Source: Euonymus europaeus (taxonomy: Eukaryota; Streptophyta; Magnoliopsida; Celastrales; Celastraceae). Taken from it: a stretch of 64,000 bases of DNA. The notes beneath the pieces are model-generated. The model had not been told where the DNA came from and ran no database searches. It saw only the letters and a program-made list of their open reading frames with translations. Made by a program: the position numbers and the translations under genes. Positions 50,298-63,580 of this stretch are shown here, in pieces. The stretch lies in contig OY756961.1 of NCBI GenBank assembly GCA_963580455.1, positions 12,009,001 through 12,073,000 on the forward strand, in the 5' to 3' direction. Position 1 is the stretch's first letter. Each line of letters begins with the position of its first letter.

Positions 50298-53200
50298 AGT
50301 TGAGCAACTTCGGACTATCAAACTTGCTCGGTGTACACCTTTTAATAATCTTCTATGTCAAATTTTACGAGTATAAGCTTCCTAGATTATTTCGATGAAA
50401 AAAGACTAACTTTCTATGATAAATGGACAAAGCCGTTAAAAGCACTTCTATAGAGAGAGTTGAGCAACTTCGGACAATCGAAGTTGCTCGGTGTACAATT
50501 TTTATTGTTCTTTTATGTTAAATTTTACAAAAATGAGCTTCCAGGATTATTTCGATGCCAAAACACCAACTTTCTATGACAAATGGACAAAATCGTTAAA
50601 AGCTCCTCCATAGAGAGAGTTGAGCAACTTCGGACTATCAAAGTTGCTCGGTGCACACTTTTTAATGTTCTTCTATGTCAAATTTTATGTGTATAAGCTT
50701 CCAAGATTATTTCGATGCCAAAACACCAACTTTCTATGACAAATGGACAAAATCGTTAAAAGCTCCTCCATAGAGAGGGTTGAGCATCTTCGGAAAATCA
50801 AAGATGCTCGGTGTACACCTTTTAATGTTCTTCTATGTCAAATTTTATGAGTATAAGCTTCCAAGATTATTTCGATGCCAAAACACCAACTTTCGATGAC
50901 AAATGGACAAAACCGTTAAAAGCTCCTCCATAGAGAGAGTTGAGCAACTTCGGACTATCAAAGTTGCTCGGTGTACACTTTTTGATGTTCTTCTATGTCT
51001 AATTTTATGAGTATAAGCTTCCAAGATTATTTCGATGCCAAAACAGCAACTTTCTATGACAAATGGACAAAACCGTTAAAAGCTCCCCCATAGAGAGAGT
51101 TTAGCAACGTCGGACCATCAAAGTTGCTCGGTGTACATCTTTTAATGTTCTTGTATGTCAAATTTTACGATTATAAGCTTCCTAGATTATTTCGATGAAA
51201 AAAGACTAACTTTCTATGATAAATGGACAAAGCCGTTAAAAGCACGTCTATAGAGAGAGTTGAGCAACTTCGGACAATCGAAGTTGATCGATGTACAATT
51301 TTTATTATTTTTTTATTTCAAATTTTACGTGTATAGGCTTCCAAGATTAGTTCGATGCCAAAACACCAACTTTTAATGAAAAATGGACAAAACCGTTAAA
51401 AGCTCCTCCATAGAGAGAGTTGAGCAACTTCAGACAATCAAAGTTGCTCGGTGTACACTTTTTATTGTTCTTCTATGTCAAATTTTACGAGTATAAGCTT
51501 CCAAGATTATTTCGATGCCAAAACACCAACTTTCTATGACAAATGGAAAAAACCGTTAAAAGCTCTTCCATAGAGAAAGTTGAGCAACGTCGGACCATCA
51601 AAGTTGCTTGGTGTAGACCTTTTAATGTTCTTCTATGTCGAATTTTACGATTATAAGCTTCCTAGATTATTTCGATGAAAAAAGACTAACTTTCTATGAT
51701 AAATGGACAAAGCCGTTAAAAGCACGTCTATAGAGAGAGTTGAGCAACTTCGGACAATCGAAGTTGCTCGGTGTACACTTTTTATTGTTTTTTTATGTCA
51801 AATTTTACGTGTATAGGCTTCCAAGATTATTTCGATGCCAAAACACCAACTTTTAATGAAAAATGGACAAAACCGTTAAAAGCTCCTCCATAGAGAGAGT
51901 TGAGCAACTTCCGACAATCAAAGTTGCTCGGTGTACACTTTTTATTGTTCTTCTATGTCAAATTTTACGATTATAAGCTTCCTAAATTATTTCGATGAAA
52001 AAAGACTAACTTTCTATCATAAATGGACAAAGCCGTTAAAAGCACGTCTATAGAGAGAGTTGAGCAACTTCGGACAATCGAAGTTGCTCAGTGTACACTC
52101 TTTATTGTTTTTTATGTCAAATTTTACGTGTATAGGCTTCCAAGATTATTTCGATGCCAAAACACCAACTTTTAACGAAAAATGGACAAAACCGTTGAAA
52201 GCTCCTCCATAGAGAGAGTTGAGCAACTTCGGACAATCAAAGTTCCTCGGTGTAAACTTTTTATTGTTTTTCTACTTCAAATTTTATGAGTGTAAGCTTC
52301 TTAGATTATTTCGATGCAAAAACACCAACTTTCTATGACAAATGGACAAAACCGTTAAAAGCTCCTCCATAGAGAGAGTTGAGCAACTTCGTACAATCAA
52401 AGTTGCTCGGTGTACACCTTTTAATGTTCTTCTATGTCAAATTTTACGAGTATAAGCTTCCTAGATTATTTCGATGAAAAAAGACTAACTTTCTATGATA
52501 AATGGACAAAGCCGTTAAAAGCACGTCTATAGAGAGAGTTGAGCAACTTCCGACAATCGAAGTTGCTCGGTGTACACTTTTTATTGCTTTTTTATGTCAA
52601 ATTTTACGTGTATAGGCTTCCAAGATTATTTCGATGCCAAAACACCAACTTTCAATGACAAATGAACAAAACCGTTAAAAGCTCCAACATAGAGAGAGTT
52701 GAGCAACTTCGGACAATCAAAGTTGCTCAGTGTACAATTTTTATTGTTCTTCTATGTCAAATTTTACGAGTATAAGCTTCCAGGATTATTTCGATGTTAA
52801 AACACCAACTTTCTATGACAAATGGAAAAAACCGTTAAAAGCTCCTCCATAGAGAGAGTTGAGCAACGTCGGACCATCAAAGTTGCTCGGTGTACACCTT
52901 TTAATGTTCTTCTATGTCAAATTTAACGAGTACAAGATTCCTAGATTATTTCGATGAAAAAACACTAACTTTCTATGATAAATGGACAAAGCCGTTAAAA
53001 GAACGTCTATAGAGAGAGTTGGGCAACTTCGGATAATCGAAGTTGCTCGGTGTACACTCTTTATTGTTTTTTTATGTCAAATTTTACGTGTATAGGCTTC
53101 CAAGATTATTTCGATGCCAAAACACCAACTTTCAATGACAAAGGGACAAAACCGTTAAAAGCTCCTCGATAGAGAGAGTTGAGCAACTTCGGACTATCAA

Positions 53201-55328
53201 AGTTGCTCGGTGTACACTTTTTATTATTCTTCTATGTTAAATTTTACGAAAATGAGCTTCCAGGATGATTTCGATGCCAAAACACCAACTTTCAATGACA
53301 AATGGACAAAACCGTTAAAAGCTCCTCCATAGAGAGAGTTGAGCAACTTCGGACTATCAAAGTTGCTCGGTGTACACCTTTTAATAATCTTCTATGTCAA
53401 ATTTTACGAGTATAAGCTTCCTAGATTATTTCGATGAAAAAAGACTAACTTTCTATGATAAATGGACAAAGCCGTTAAAAGCACTTCTATAGAGAGAGTT
53501 GAGCAACTTCGGACAATCGAAGTTGCTCGGTGTACACTTTTTATTGCTTTTTTATGTCAAATTTTACGTGTATAGGCTTCCAAGATTATTTCGATGCCAA
53601 AACACCAACTTTCAATGACAAATGGACAAAACCGTTAAAAGCTCCTCCATAGAGAGAGTTGAGCAACTTCGGACTATCAAACTTGCTCGGTGTACACCTT
53701 TTAATAATCTTCTATGTCAAATTTTACGAGTATAAGCTTCCTAGATTATTTCGATGAAAAAAGACTAACTTTCTATGATAAATGGACAAAGCCGTTAAAA
53801 GCACTTCTATAGAGAGAGTTGAGCAACTTCGGACAATCGAAGTTGCTCGGTGTACAATTTTTATTGTTCTTTTATGTTAAATTTTACAAAAATGAGCTTC
53901 CAGGATTATTTCGATGCCAAAACACCAACTTTCTATGACAAATGGACAAAATCGTTAAAAGCTCCTCCATAGAGAGAGTTGAGCAACTTCGGACTATCAA
54001 AGTTGCTCGGTGCACACTTTTTAATGTTCTTCTATGTCAAATTTTATGTGTATAAGCTTCCAAGATTATTTCGATGCCAAAACACCAACTTTCTATGACA
54101 AATGGACAAAATCGTTAAAAGCTCCTCCATAGAGAGGGTTGAGCATCTTCGGAAAATCAAAGATGCTCGGTGTACACCTTTTAATGTTCTTCTATGTCAA
54201 ATTTTATGAGTATAAGCTTCCAAGATTATTTCGATGCCAAAACACCAACTTTCGATGACAAATGGACAAAACCGTTAAAAGCTCCTCCATAGAGAGAGTT
54301 GAGCAACTTCGGACTATCAAAGTTGCTCGGTGTACACTTTTTGATGTTCTTCTATGTCTAATTTTATGAGTATAAGCTTCCAAGATTATTTCGATGCCAA
54401 AACAGCAACTTTCTATGACAAATGGACAAAACCGTTAAAAGCTCCCCCATAGAGAGAGTTTAGCAACGTCGGACCATCAAAGTTGCTCGGTGTACATCTT
54501 TTAATGTTCTTGTATGTCAAATTTTACGATTATAAGCTTCCTAGATTATTTCGATGAAAAAAGACTAACTTTCTATGATAAATGGACAAAGCCGTTAAAA
54601 GCACGTCTATAGAGAGAGTTGAGCAACTTCGGACAATCGAAGTTGATCGATGTACAATTTTTATTATTTTTTTATTTCAAATTTTACGTGTATAGGCTTC
54701 CAAGATTAGTTCGATGCCAAAACACCAACTTTTAATGAAAAATGGACAAAACCGTTAAAAGCTCCTCCATAGAGAGAGTTGAGCAACTTCAGACAATCAA
54801 AGTTGCTCGGTGTACACTTTTTATTGTTCTTCTATGTCAAATTTTACGAGTATAAGCTTCCAAGATTATTTCGATGCCAAAACACCAACTTTCTATGACA
54901 AATGGAAAAAACCGTTAAAAGCTCTTCCATAGAGAAAGTTGAGCAACGTCGGACCATCAAAGTTGCTTGGTGTAGACCTTTTAATGTTCTTCTATGTCGA
55001 ATTTTACGATTATAAGCTTCCTAGATTATTTCGATGAAAAAAGACTAACTTTCTATGATAAATGGACAAAGCCGTTAAAAGCACGTCTATAGAGAGAGTT
55101 GAGCAACTTCGGACAATCGAAGTTGCTCGGTGTACACTTTTTATTGTTTTTTTATGTCAAATTTTACGTGTATAGGCTTCCAAGATTATTTCGATGCCAA
55201 AACACCAACTTTTAATGAAAAATGGACAAAACCGTTAAAAGCTCCTCCATAGAGAGAGTTGAGCAACTTCCGACAATCAAAGTTGCTCGGTGTACACTTT
55301 TTATTGTTCTTCTATGTCAAATTTTACG
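48610..55328. repeat. 3359-bp (21-monomer) HOR, two near-identical copies
   Basis: The copies are 48610-51968 and 51969-55328, offset 3359 bp (21 x 160 - 1), confirmed at CCTAAATT (48622 and 51981), TGGGCAACTT (49661 and 53020) and the GAGCATCTT...AAGATGCTC dyad (50782 and 54141). The left copy overlaps the second copy of the 2557-bp HOR, so the duplications were stacked one after another. Confidence 0.9.
50782..50809. other. Monomer dyad with both arms changed in a complementary way
   Basis: Arms GAGCATCTT (50782-50790) and AAGATGCTC (50801-50809) both differ from the common form at the paired position, so the 9-bp stem is preserved. The same form is found at 54141-54168 and 63095-63122, which are HOR copies of this one. 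Elsewhere the left-arm change occurs alone (for example 35279, 44548), so it is not always compensated. Confidence 0.8.
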
Positions 55329-58300
55329 AGTATAAGCTTCCAAGATTATTTCGATGCCAAAACACCAACTTTCAATGACAAATGGACAAAACCGTTAAAA
55401 GCTCCTCCATAGAGAGAGTTGAGCAACTTCGGACTATCAAAGTTGCTCGGTGTACACCTTTTAATAATCTTCTATGTCAAATTTTACGAGTATAAGCTTC
55501 CTAGATTATTTCGATGAAAAAAGACTAACTTTCTATGATAAATGGACAAAGCCGTTAAAAGCACTTCTATAGAGAGAGTTGAGCAACTTCGGACAATCGA
55601 AGTTGCTCGGTGTACACTTTTTATTGCTTTTTTATGTCAAATTTTACGTGTATAGGCTTCCAAGATTATTTCGATGCCAAAACACCAACTTTCAATGACA
55701 AATGGACAAAACCGTTAAAAGCTCCTCCATAGAGAGAGTTGAGCAACTTCGGACTATCAAACTTGCTCGGTGTACACCTTTTAATAATCTTCTATGTCAA
55801 ATTTTACGAGTATAAGCTTCCTAGATTATTTCGATGAAAAAAGACTAACTTTCTATGATAAATGGACAAAGCCGTTAAAAGCACTTATATAGAGAGAGTT
55901 GAGCAACTTCGGACAATCGAAGTTGCTCGGTGTACAATTTTTATTGTTCTTTTATGTTAAATTTTACAAAAATGAGCTTCCAGGATTATTTCGCTGCCAA
56001 AACACCAACTTTCTATGAAAAATGGACAAAATCGTTAAAAGCTCCTCCATAGAGAGAGTTGAGCACCTTCGGACTATCAAAGTTGCTCGGTGCACACTTT
56101 TTAATGTTCTTCTATGTCAAATTTTATGTGTATAAGCTTCCAAGATTATTTCGATGCCAAAACACCAACTTTCTATGACAAATGGACAAAATCGTTAAAA
56201 GCTCCTCCATAGAGAGGGTTGAGCATCTTCGGAAAATCAAAGTTGCTCGGTGTACACTTTTTATTGTTCTTCTATGTTAAGGTTTACGAAAATGAGCTTC
56301 CAGGACAGTTTCGATGCCAAAATACCAACTTTCCATGACAAATGAGCAAAACCGTTAAAAGCTCCTCCATAGAGAGAGTTGAGCAACTTCGGACTATCAA
56401 AGTTGCTCGGTGTACACCTTTTAATGTTCTTCTATGTTAAATTTTACGAATATGAGCTTCCAGGATTAATTCGATGCCAAAACACCAACTTTCAATGACA
56501 AATGGACAAAACCTTTAAAAGCTCCTCCATAGAGAGACTTGAGCAACTTCGTACAATCAAAGTTGCTCGGTGTACACCTTTTAATGTTCTTCTATGTCAA
56601 ATTTTACGAGTATAAGCTTCCTAGATTATTTCGATGAAAAAACACTAACTTTCTATGATAAATGGACAAAGCCGTTAAAAGCACGTCAATAGAGAGAGTT
56701 GAGCAACTTCGGACAATCGAAGTTGCTCGGTGTACACTTTTTATTGATTTTTTATGTCAAATTTTACGTGTATAGGCTTCCAAGATTATTTCGATGCCAA
56801 AACACCAACTTTCAATGACAAATGGACAAAACCGTTAAAAGCTCCTCCATAGAGAGAGTTGAGCAACTTCGGACTATCAAAGTTGCTCGGTGTACACTTT
56901 TTATTGTTCTTCTATGTTAAATTTTACGAAAATGAGCTTCCAAGATTATTTCGATGCCAAACACCAACTTTCTATGACAAATGAACAAAACCGTTAAAAG
57001 CTCCTCCATAGAGAGAGTTGAGCAACTTCGGACTATCAAAGTTGTCGGTGTACACTTTTTACTGTTCTTCTAAGTTAAATTTTACGAAAATGAGCTTCCA
57101 AGACTATTTTGTTGCCAAAACACCAACTTTCGATGACAAATGGACAAAACTGTTAAAAGCTCCTCCATAGAGAGAGTTGAGCAACTTCGGACTATCAAAG
57201 TTGCTCGGTGTACACTTTTTGATGTTCTTCTATGTCAAATTTTATGAGTATAAGCTTCCAAGATTATTTCGATGGCAAAAGAACAACTTTCGATGACAAA
57301 TGGACAAAACCTTTAAAAGCTCCTCCATAAAGAGAGTTGAGCAACTTCGGAACATCAAAGTTGCTTTGTGTACACTTTTTATTGTTCTTCTATGTCAAAT
57401 TTTATGAGTATAAGCTTCCTCGATTATTTCGATGCCAAAATCCCAGGTTTCTATGACAAATGGAGAAAACTGTTAAAAGCTCCTTCATAGAGAGATTTGA
57501 CCAATTTCGGACCATCAAAGATGCTCGGTGTACACGTTTTATTGTTCTTCTATGTCAAATTTTATGAATATAAGCTTCCAAGCTTATTTCGATGCCAAAA
57601 CAGCAACTTTCTATGACAAATGGACAAAACCGTTAAAAGCTCCTTCATAGAGAGAGTTTAGCAACGTCGGACCATCACAGTTGCTCGGTGTACACCTTTT
57701 AATGTTCTTCTATGTCAAATTTTACGATTATAAGCTTCCTAGATTATTTCGATGAAAAAAGACTAACTTTCTATGATAAATGGACAAAGCCGTTAAAAGC
57801 ACGTCTATAGAGAGAGTTGAGCAACTTCGGACAATCGAAGTTGATCGATGTACAATTTTTATTATTTTTTTATTTCAAATTTTACGTGTATAGGCTTCCA
57901 AGATTAGTTCGATGCCAAAACACCAACTTTTAATGAAAAATGGACAAAACCGTTAAAAGCTCCTCCATAGAGAGAGTTGAGCAACTTCAGACAATCAAAG
58001 TTGCTCGGTGTACACTTTTTATTGTTCTTCTATGTCAAATTTTACGAGTATAAGCTTCCAAGATTATTTCGATGCCAAAACACCAACTTTCTATGACAAA
58101 TGGAAAAAACCGTTAAAAGCTCTTCCATAGAGAAAGTTGAGCAACGTCGGACCATCAAAGTTGCTTGGTGTAGACCTTTTAATGTTCTTCTATGTCGAAT
58201 TTTACGATTATAAGCTTCCTAGATTATTTCGATGAAAAAAGACTAACTTTCTATGATAAATGGACAAAGCCGTTAAAAGCACGTCTATAGAGAGAGTTGA

Positions 58301-60926
58301 GCAACTTCGGACAATCGAAGTTGCTCGGTGTACACTTTTTATTGTTTTTTTATGTCAAATTTTACGTGTATAGGCTTCCAAGATTATTTCGATGCCAAAA
58401 CACCAACTTTTAATGAAAAATGGACAAAACCGTTAAAAGCTCCTCCATAGAGAGAGTTGAGCAACTTCCGACAATCAAAGTTGCTCGGTGTACACTTTTT
58501 ATTGTTCTTCTATGTCAAATTTTACGAGTATAAGCTTCCAAGATTATTTCGATGCCAAAACACCAACTTTCAATGACAAATGGACAAAACCGTTAAAAGC
58601 TCCTCCATAGAGAGAGTTGAGCAACTTCGGACTATCAAAGTTGCTCGGTGTACACCTTTTAATAATCTTCTATGTCAAATTTTACGAGTATAAGCTTCCT
58701 AGATTATTTCGATGAAAAAAGACTAACTTTCTATGATAAATGGACAAAGCCGTTAAAAGCACTTCTATAGAGAGAGTTGAGCAACTTCGGACAATCGAAG
58801 TTGCTCGGTGTACACTTTTTATTGCTTTTTTATGTCAAATTTTACGTGTATAGGCTTCCAAGATTATTTCGATGCCAAAACACCAACTTTCAATGACAAA
58901 TGGACAAAACCGTTAAAAGCTCCTCCATAGAGAGAGTTGAGCAACTTCGGACTATCAAACTTGCTCGGTGTACACCTTTTAATAATCTTCTATGTCAAAT
59001 TTTACGAGTATAAGCTTCCTAGATTATTTCGATGAAAAAAGACTAACTTTCTATGATAAATGGACTAAGCCGTTAAAAGCACTTATATAGAGAGAGTTGA
59101 GCAACTTCGGACAATCGAAGTTGCTCGGTGTACAATTTTTATTGTTCTTTTATGTTAAATTTTACAAAAATGAGCTTCCAGGATTATTTCGCTGCCAAAA
59201 CACCAACTTTCTATGAAAAATGGACAAAATCGTTAAAAGCTCCTCCATAGAGAGAGTTGAGCACCTTCGGACTATCAAAGTTGCTCGGTGCACACTTTTT
59301 AATGTTCTTCTATGTCAAATTTTATGTGTATAAGCTTCCAAGATTATTTCGATGCCAAAACACCAACTTTCTATGACAAATGGACAAAATCGTTAAAAGC
59401 TCCTCCATAGAGAGGGTTGAGCATCTTCGGAAAATCAAAGTTGCTCGGTGTACACTTTTTATTGTTCTTCTATGTTAAGGTTTACGAAAATGAGCTTCCA
59501 GGACAGTTTCGATGCCAAAATACCAACTTTCCATGACAAATGAGCAAAACCGTTAAAAGCTCCTCCATAGAGAGAGTTGAGCAACTTCGGACTATCAAAG
59601 TTGCTCGGTGTACACCTTTTAATGTTCTTCTATGTTAAATTTTACGAATATGAGCTTCCAGGATTAATTCGATGCCAAAACACCAACTTTCAATGACAAA
59701 TGGACAAAACCTTTAAAAGCTCCTCCATAGAGAGACTTGAGCAACTTCGTACAATCAAAGTTGCTCGGTGTACACCTTTTAATGTTCTTCTATGTCAAAT
59801 TTTACGAGTATAAGCTTCCTAGATTATTTCGATGAAAAAACACTAACTTTCTATGATAAATGGACAAAGCCGTTAAAAGCACGTCAATAGAGAGAGTTGA
59901 GCAACTTCGGACAATCGAAGTTGCTCGGTGTACACTTTTTATTGATTTTTTATGTCAAATTTTACGTGTATAGGCTTCCAAGATTATTTCGATGCCAAAA
60001 CACCAACTTTCAATGACAAATGGACAAAACCGTTAAAAGCTCCTCCATAGAGAGAGTTGAGCAACTTCGGACTATCAAAGTTGCTCGGTGTACACTTTTT
60101 ATTGTTCTTCTATGTTAAATTTTACGAAAATGAGCTTCCAAGATTATTTCGATGCCAAACACCAACTTTCTATGACAAATGAACAAAACCGTTAAAAGCT
60201 CCTCCATAGAGAGAGTTGAGCAACTTCGGACTATCAAAGTTGTCGGTGTACACTTTTTACTGTTCTTCTAAGTTAAATTTTACGAAAATGAGCTTCCAAG
60301 ACTATTTTGATGCCAAAACACCAACTTTCGATGACAAATGGACAAAACTGTTAAAAGCTCCTCCATAGAGAGAGTTGAGCAACTTCGGACTATCAAAGTT
60401 GCTCGGTGTACACTTTTTGATGTTCTTCTATGTCAAATTTTATGAGTATAAGCTTCCAAGATTATTTCGATGGCAAAAGAACAACTTTCGATGACAAATG
60501 GACAAAACCTTTAAAAGCTCCTCCATAAAGAGAGTTGAGCAACTTCGGAACATCAAAGTTGCTTTGTGTACACTTTTTATTGTTCTTCTATGTCAAATTT
60601 TATGAGTATAAGCTTCCTCGATTATTTCGATGCCAAAATCCCAGGTTTCTATGACAAATGGAGAAAACTGTTAAAAGCTCCTTCATAGAGAGATTTGACC
60701 AATTTCGGACCATCAAAGATGCTCGGTGTACACGTTTTATTATTCTTCTATGTCAAATTTTATGAATATAAGCTTCCAAGCTTATTTCGATGCCAAAACA
60801 GCAACTTTCTATGACAAATGGACAAAACCGTTAAAAGCTCCTTCATAGAGAGAGTTTAGCAACGTCGGACCATCACAGTTGCTCGGTGTACACCTTTTAA
60901 TGTTCTTCTATGTCAAATTTTACGAT
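54530..60926. repeat. 3198-bp (20-monomer) HOR, two near-identical copies
   Basis: The copies are about 54530-57728 and 57729-60926, offset 3198 bp (20 x 160 - 2), confirmed at AGTTGATCGATG (54641 and 57839), TTTCGCTGCC (55990 and 59188), TTATTGATTTTTTATG (56741 and 59939), AAGTTGTCGG (57039 and 60237) and TCCCAGG (57441 and 60639). The copies differ at few sites, for example GACAAAGCC against GACTAAGCC near 59065 and TATTGTTC against TATTATTC near 60740. Confidence 0.92.
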
Positions 60927-60935
60927 TATAAGCTT

Positions 60936-63580
60936 CCTAAATTATTTCGATGAAAAAAGACTAACTTTCTATCATAAATGGACAAAGCCGTTAAAAGCAC
61001 GTCTATAGAGAGAGTTGAGCAACTTCGGACAATCGAAGTTGCTCAGTGTACACTCTTTATTGTTTTTTATGTCAAATTTTACGTGTATAGGCTTCCAAGA
61101 TTATTTCGATGCCAAAACACCAACTTTTAACGAAAAATGGACAAAACCGTTGAAAGCTCCTCCATAGAGAGAGTTGAGCAACTTCGGACAATCAAAGTTG
61201 CTCGGTGTAAACTTTTTATTGTTTTTCTACTTCAAATTTTATGAGTGTAAGCTTCTTAGATTATTTCGATGCAAAAACACCAACTTTCTATGACAAATGG
61301 ACAAAACCGTTAAAAGCTCCTCCATAGAGAGAGTTGAGCAACTTCGTACAATCAAAGTTGCTCGGTGTACACCTTTTAATGTTCTTCTATGTCAAATTTT
61401 ACGAGTATAAGCTTCTTAGATTATTTCGATGAAAAAAGACTAACTTTCTATGATAAATGGACAAAGCCGTTAAAAGCACGTCTATAGAGAGAGTTGAGCA
61501 ACTTCCGACAATCGAAGTTGCTCGGTGTACACTTTTTATTGCTATTTTATGTCAAATTTTACGTGTATAGGCTTCCAAGATTATTTCGATGCCAAAACAC
61601 CAACTTTCAATGACAAATGGACAAAACCGTTAAAAGCTCCAACATAGAGAGAGTTGCGCAAGTTCGGACAATCAAAGTTGCTCAGTGTACAATTTTTATT
61701 GTTCTTCTATGTCAAATTTTACGAGTATAAGCTTCCAGGATTATTTCGATGTTAAAACACCAACTTTCTACGACAAATGGAAAAAACCGTTAAAAGCTCC
61801 TCCATAGAGAGAGTTGAGCAACGTCGGACCATCAAAGTTGCTCGGTGTACACCTTTTAATGTTCTTCTATGTCAAATTTAACGAGTACAAGATTCCTAGA
61901 TTATTTCGATGAAAAAACACTAACTTTCTATGATAAATGGACAAAGCCGTTAAAAGAACGTCTATAGAGAGAGTTGGGCAACTTCGGAAAATCGAAGTTG
62001 CTCGGTGTACACTCTTTATTGTTTTTTTATGTCAAATTTTACGTGTATAGGCTTCCAAGATTATTTCGATGCCAAAACACCAACTTTCAATGACAAAGGG
62101 ACAAAACCGTTAAAAGCTCCTCGATAGAGAGAGTTGAGCAACTTCGGACTATCAAAGTTGCTCGGTGTACACTTTTTATTATTCTTCTATGTTAAATTTT
62201 ACGAAAATGAGCTTCCAGGATGATTTCGATGCCAAAACACCAACTTTCAATGACAAATGGACAAAACCGTTAAAAGCTCCTCCATAGAGAGGGTTGAGCA
62301 ACTTCGGACTATCAAAGTTGCTCGGTGTACACCTTTTAATAATCTTCTATGTCAAATTTTACGAGTATAAGCTTCCTAGATTATTTCGATGAAAAAAGAC
62401 TAACTTTCTATGATAAATGGACAAAGCCGTTAAAAGCACTTCTATAGAGAGAGTTGAGCAACTTCGGACAATCGAAGTTGCTCGGTGTACACTTTTTATT
62501 GCTTTTTTATGTCAAATTTTACGTGTATAGGCTTCCAAGATTATTTCGATGCCAAAACACCAACTTTCAAGACAAATGGACAAAACCGTTAAAAGCTCCT
62601 CCATAGAGAGAGTTGAGCAACTTCGGACTATCAAACTTGCTCGGTGTACACCTTTTAATAATCTTCTATGTCAAATTTTTCGAGTACAAGCTTCCTAGAT
62701 TATTTCGATGAAAAAAGACTAACTTTCTATGATAAATGGACAAAGCCGTTAAAAGCACTTCTATAGAGAGAGTTGAGCAACTTCGGACAATCGAAGTTGC
62801 TCGGTGTACAATTTTTATTGTTCTTTTATGTTAAATTTTACAAAAATGAGCTTCCAGGATTATTTCGATGCCAAAACACCAACTTTCTATGACAAATGGA
62901 CAAAATCGTTAAAAGCTCCTCCATAGAGAGAGTTGAGCAACTTCGGACTATCAAAGTTGCTCGGTGCACACTTTTTAATGTTCTTCTATGTCAAATTTTA
63001 TGTGTATAAGCTTCCAAGATTATTTCGATGCCAAAACACCAACTTTCTATGACAAATGGACAAAATCGTTAAAAGCTCCTCCATAGAGAGGGTTGAGCAT
63101 CTTCGGAAAATCAAAGATGCTCGGTGTACACCTTTTAATGTTCTTCTATGTCAAATTTTATGAGTATAAGCTTCCAAGATTATTTCGATGCCAAAACACC
63201 AACTTTCGATGACAAATGGACAAAACCGTTAAAAGCTCCTCCATAGAGAGAGTTGAGCAACTTCGGACTATCAAAGTTGCTCGGTGTACACTTTTTGATG
63301 TTCTTCTATGTCTAATTTTATGAGTATAAGCTTCCAAGATTATTTCGATGCCAAAACAGCAACTTTCTATGACAAATGGACAAAACCGTTAAAAGCTCCC
63401 CCATAGAGAGAGTTTAGCAACGTCGGACCATCAAAGTTGCTCGGTGTACATCTTTTAATGTTCTTGTATGTCAAATTTTACGATTATAAGCTTCCTAGAT
63501 TATTTCGATGAAAAAAGACTAACTTTCTATGATAAATGGACAAAGCCGTTAAAAGCACGTCTATAGAGAGAGTTGAGCAA
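60936..63580. repeat. Further copy of the 48622-51266 / 51981-54625 block
   Basis: From CCTAAATT at 60936 the monomer order follows the 3359-bp unit for about 16 monomers (offsets 12314 and 8955 bp from the earlier copies), including the GAGCATCTT...AAGATGCTC dyad at 63095-63122 and GTACATCTTTTAATGTTCTTG. Private changes such as CTTCGGAAAATCG near 61984 and a 1-nt loss in TTTCAAGACAAATG near 62570 show it is a real separate copy. Similarity falls near 63580. Confidence 0.85.
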
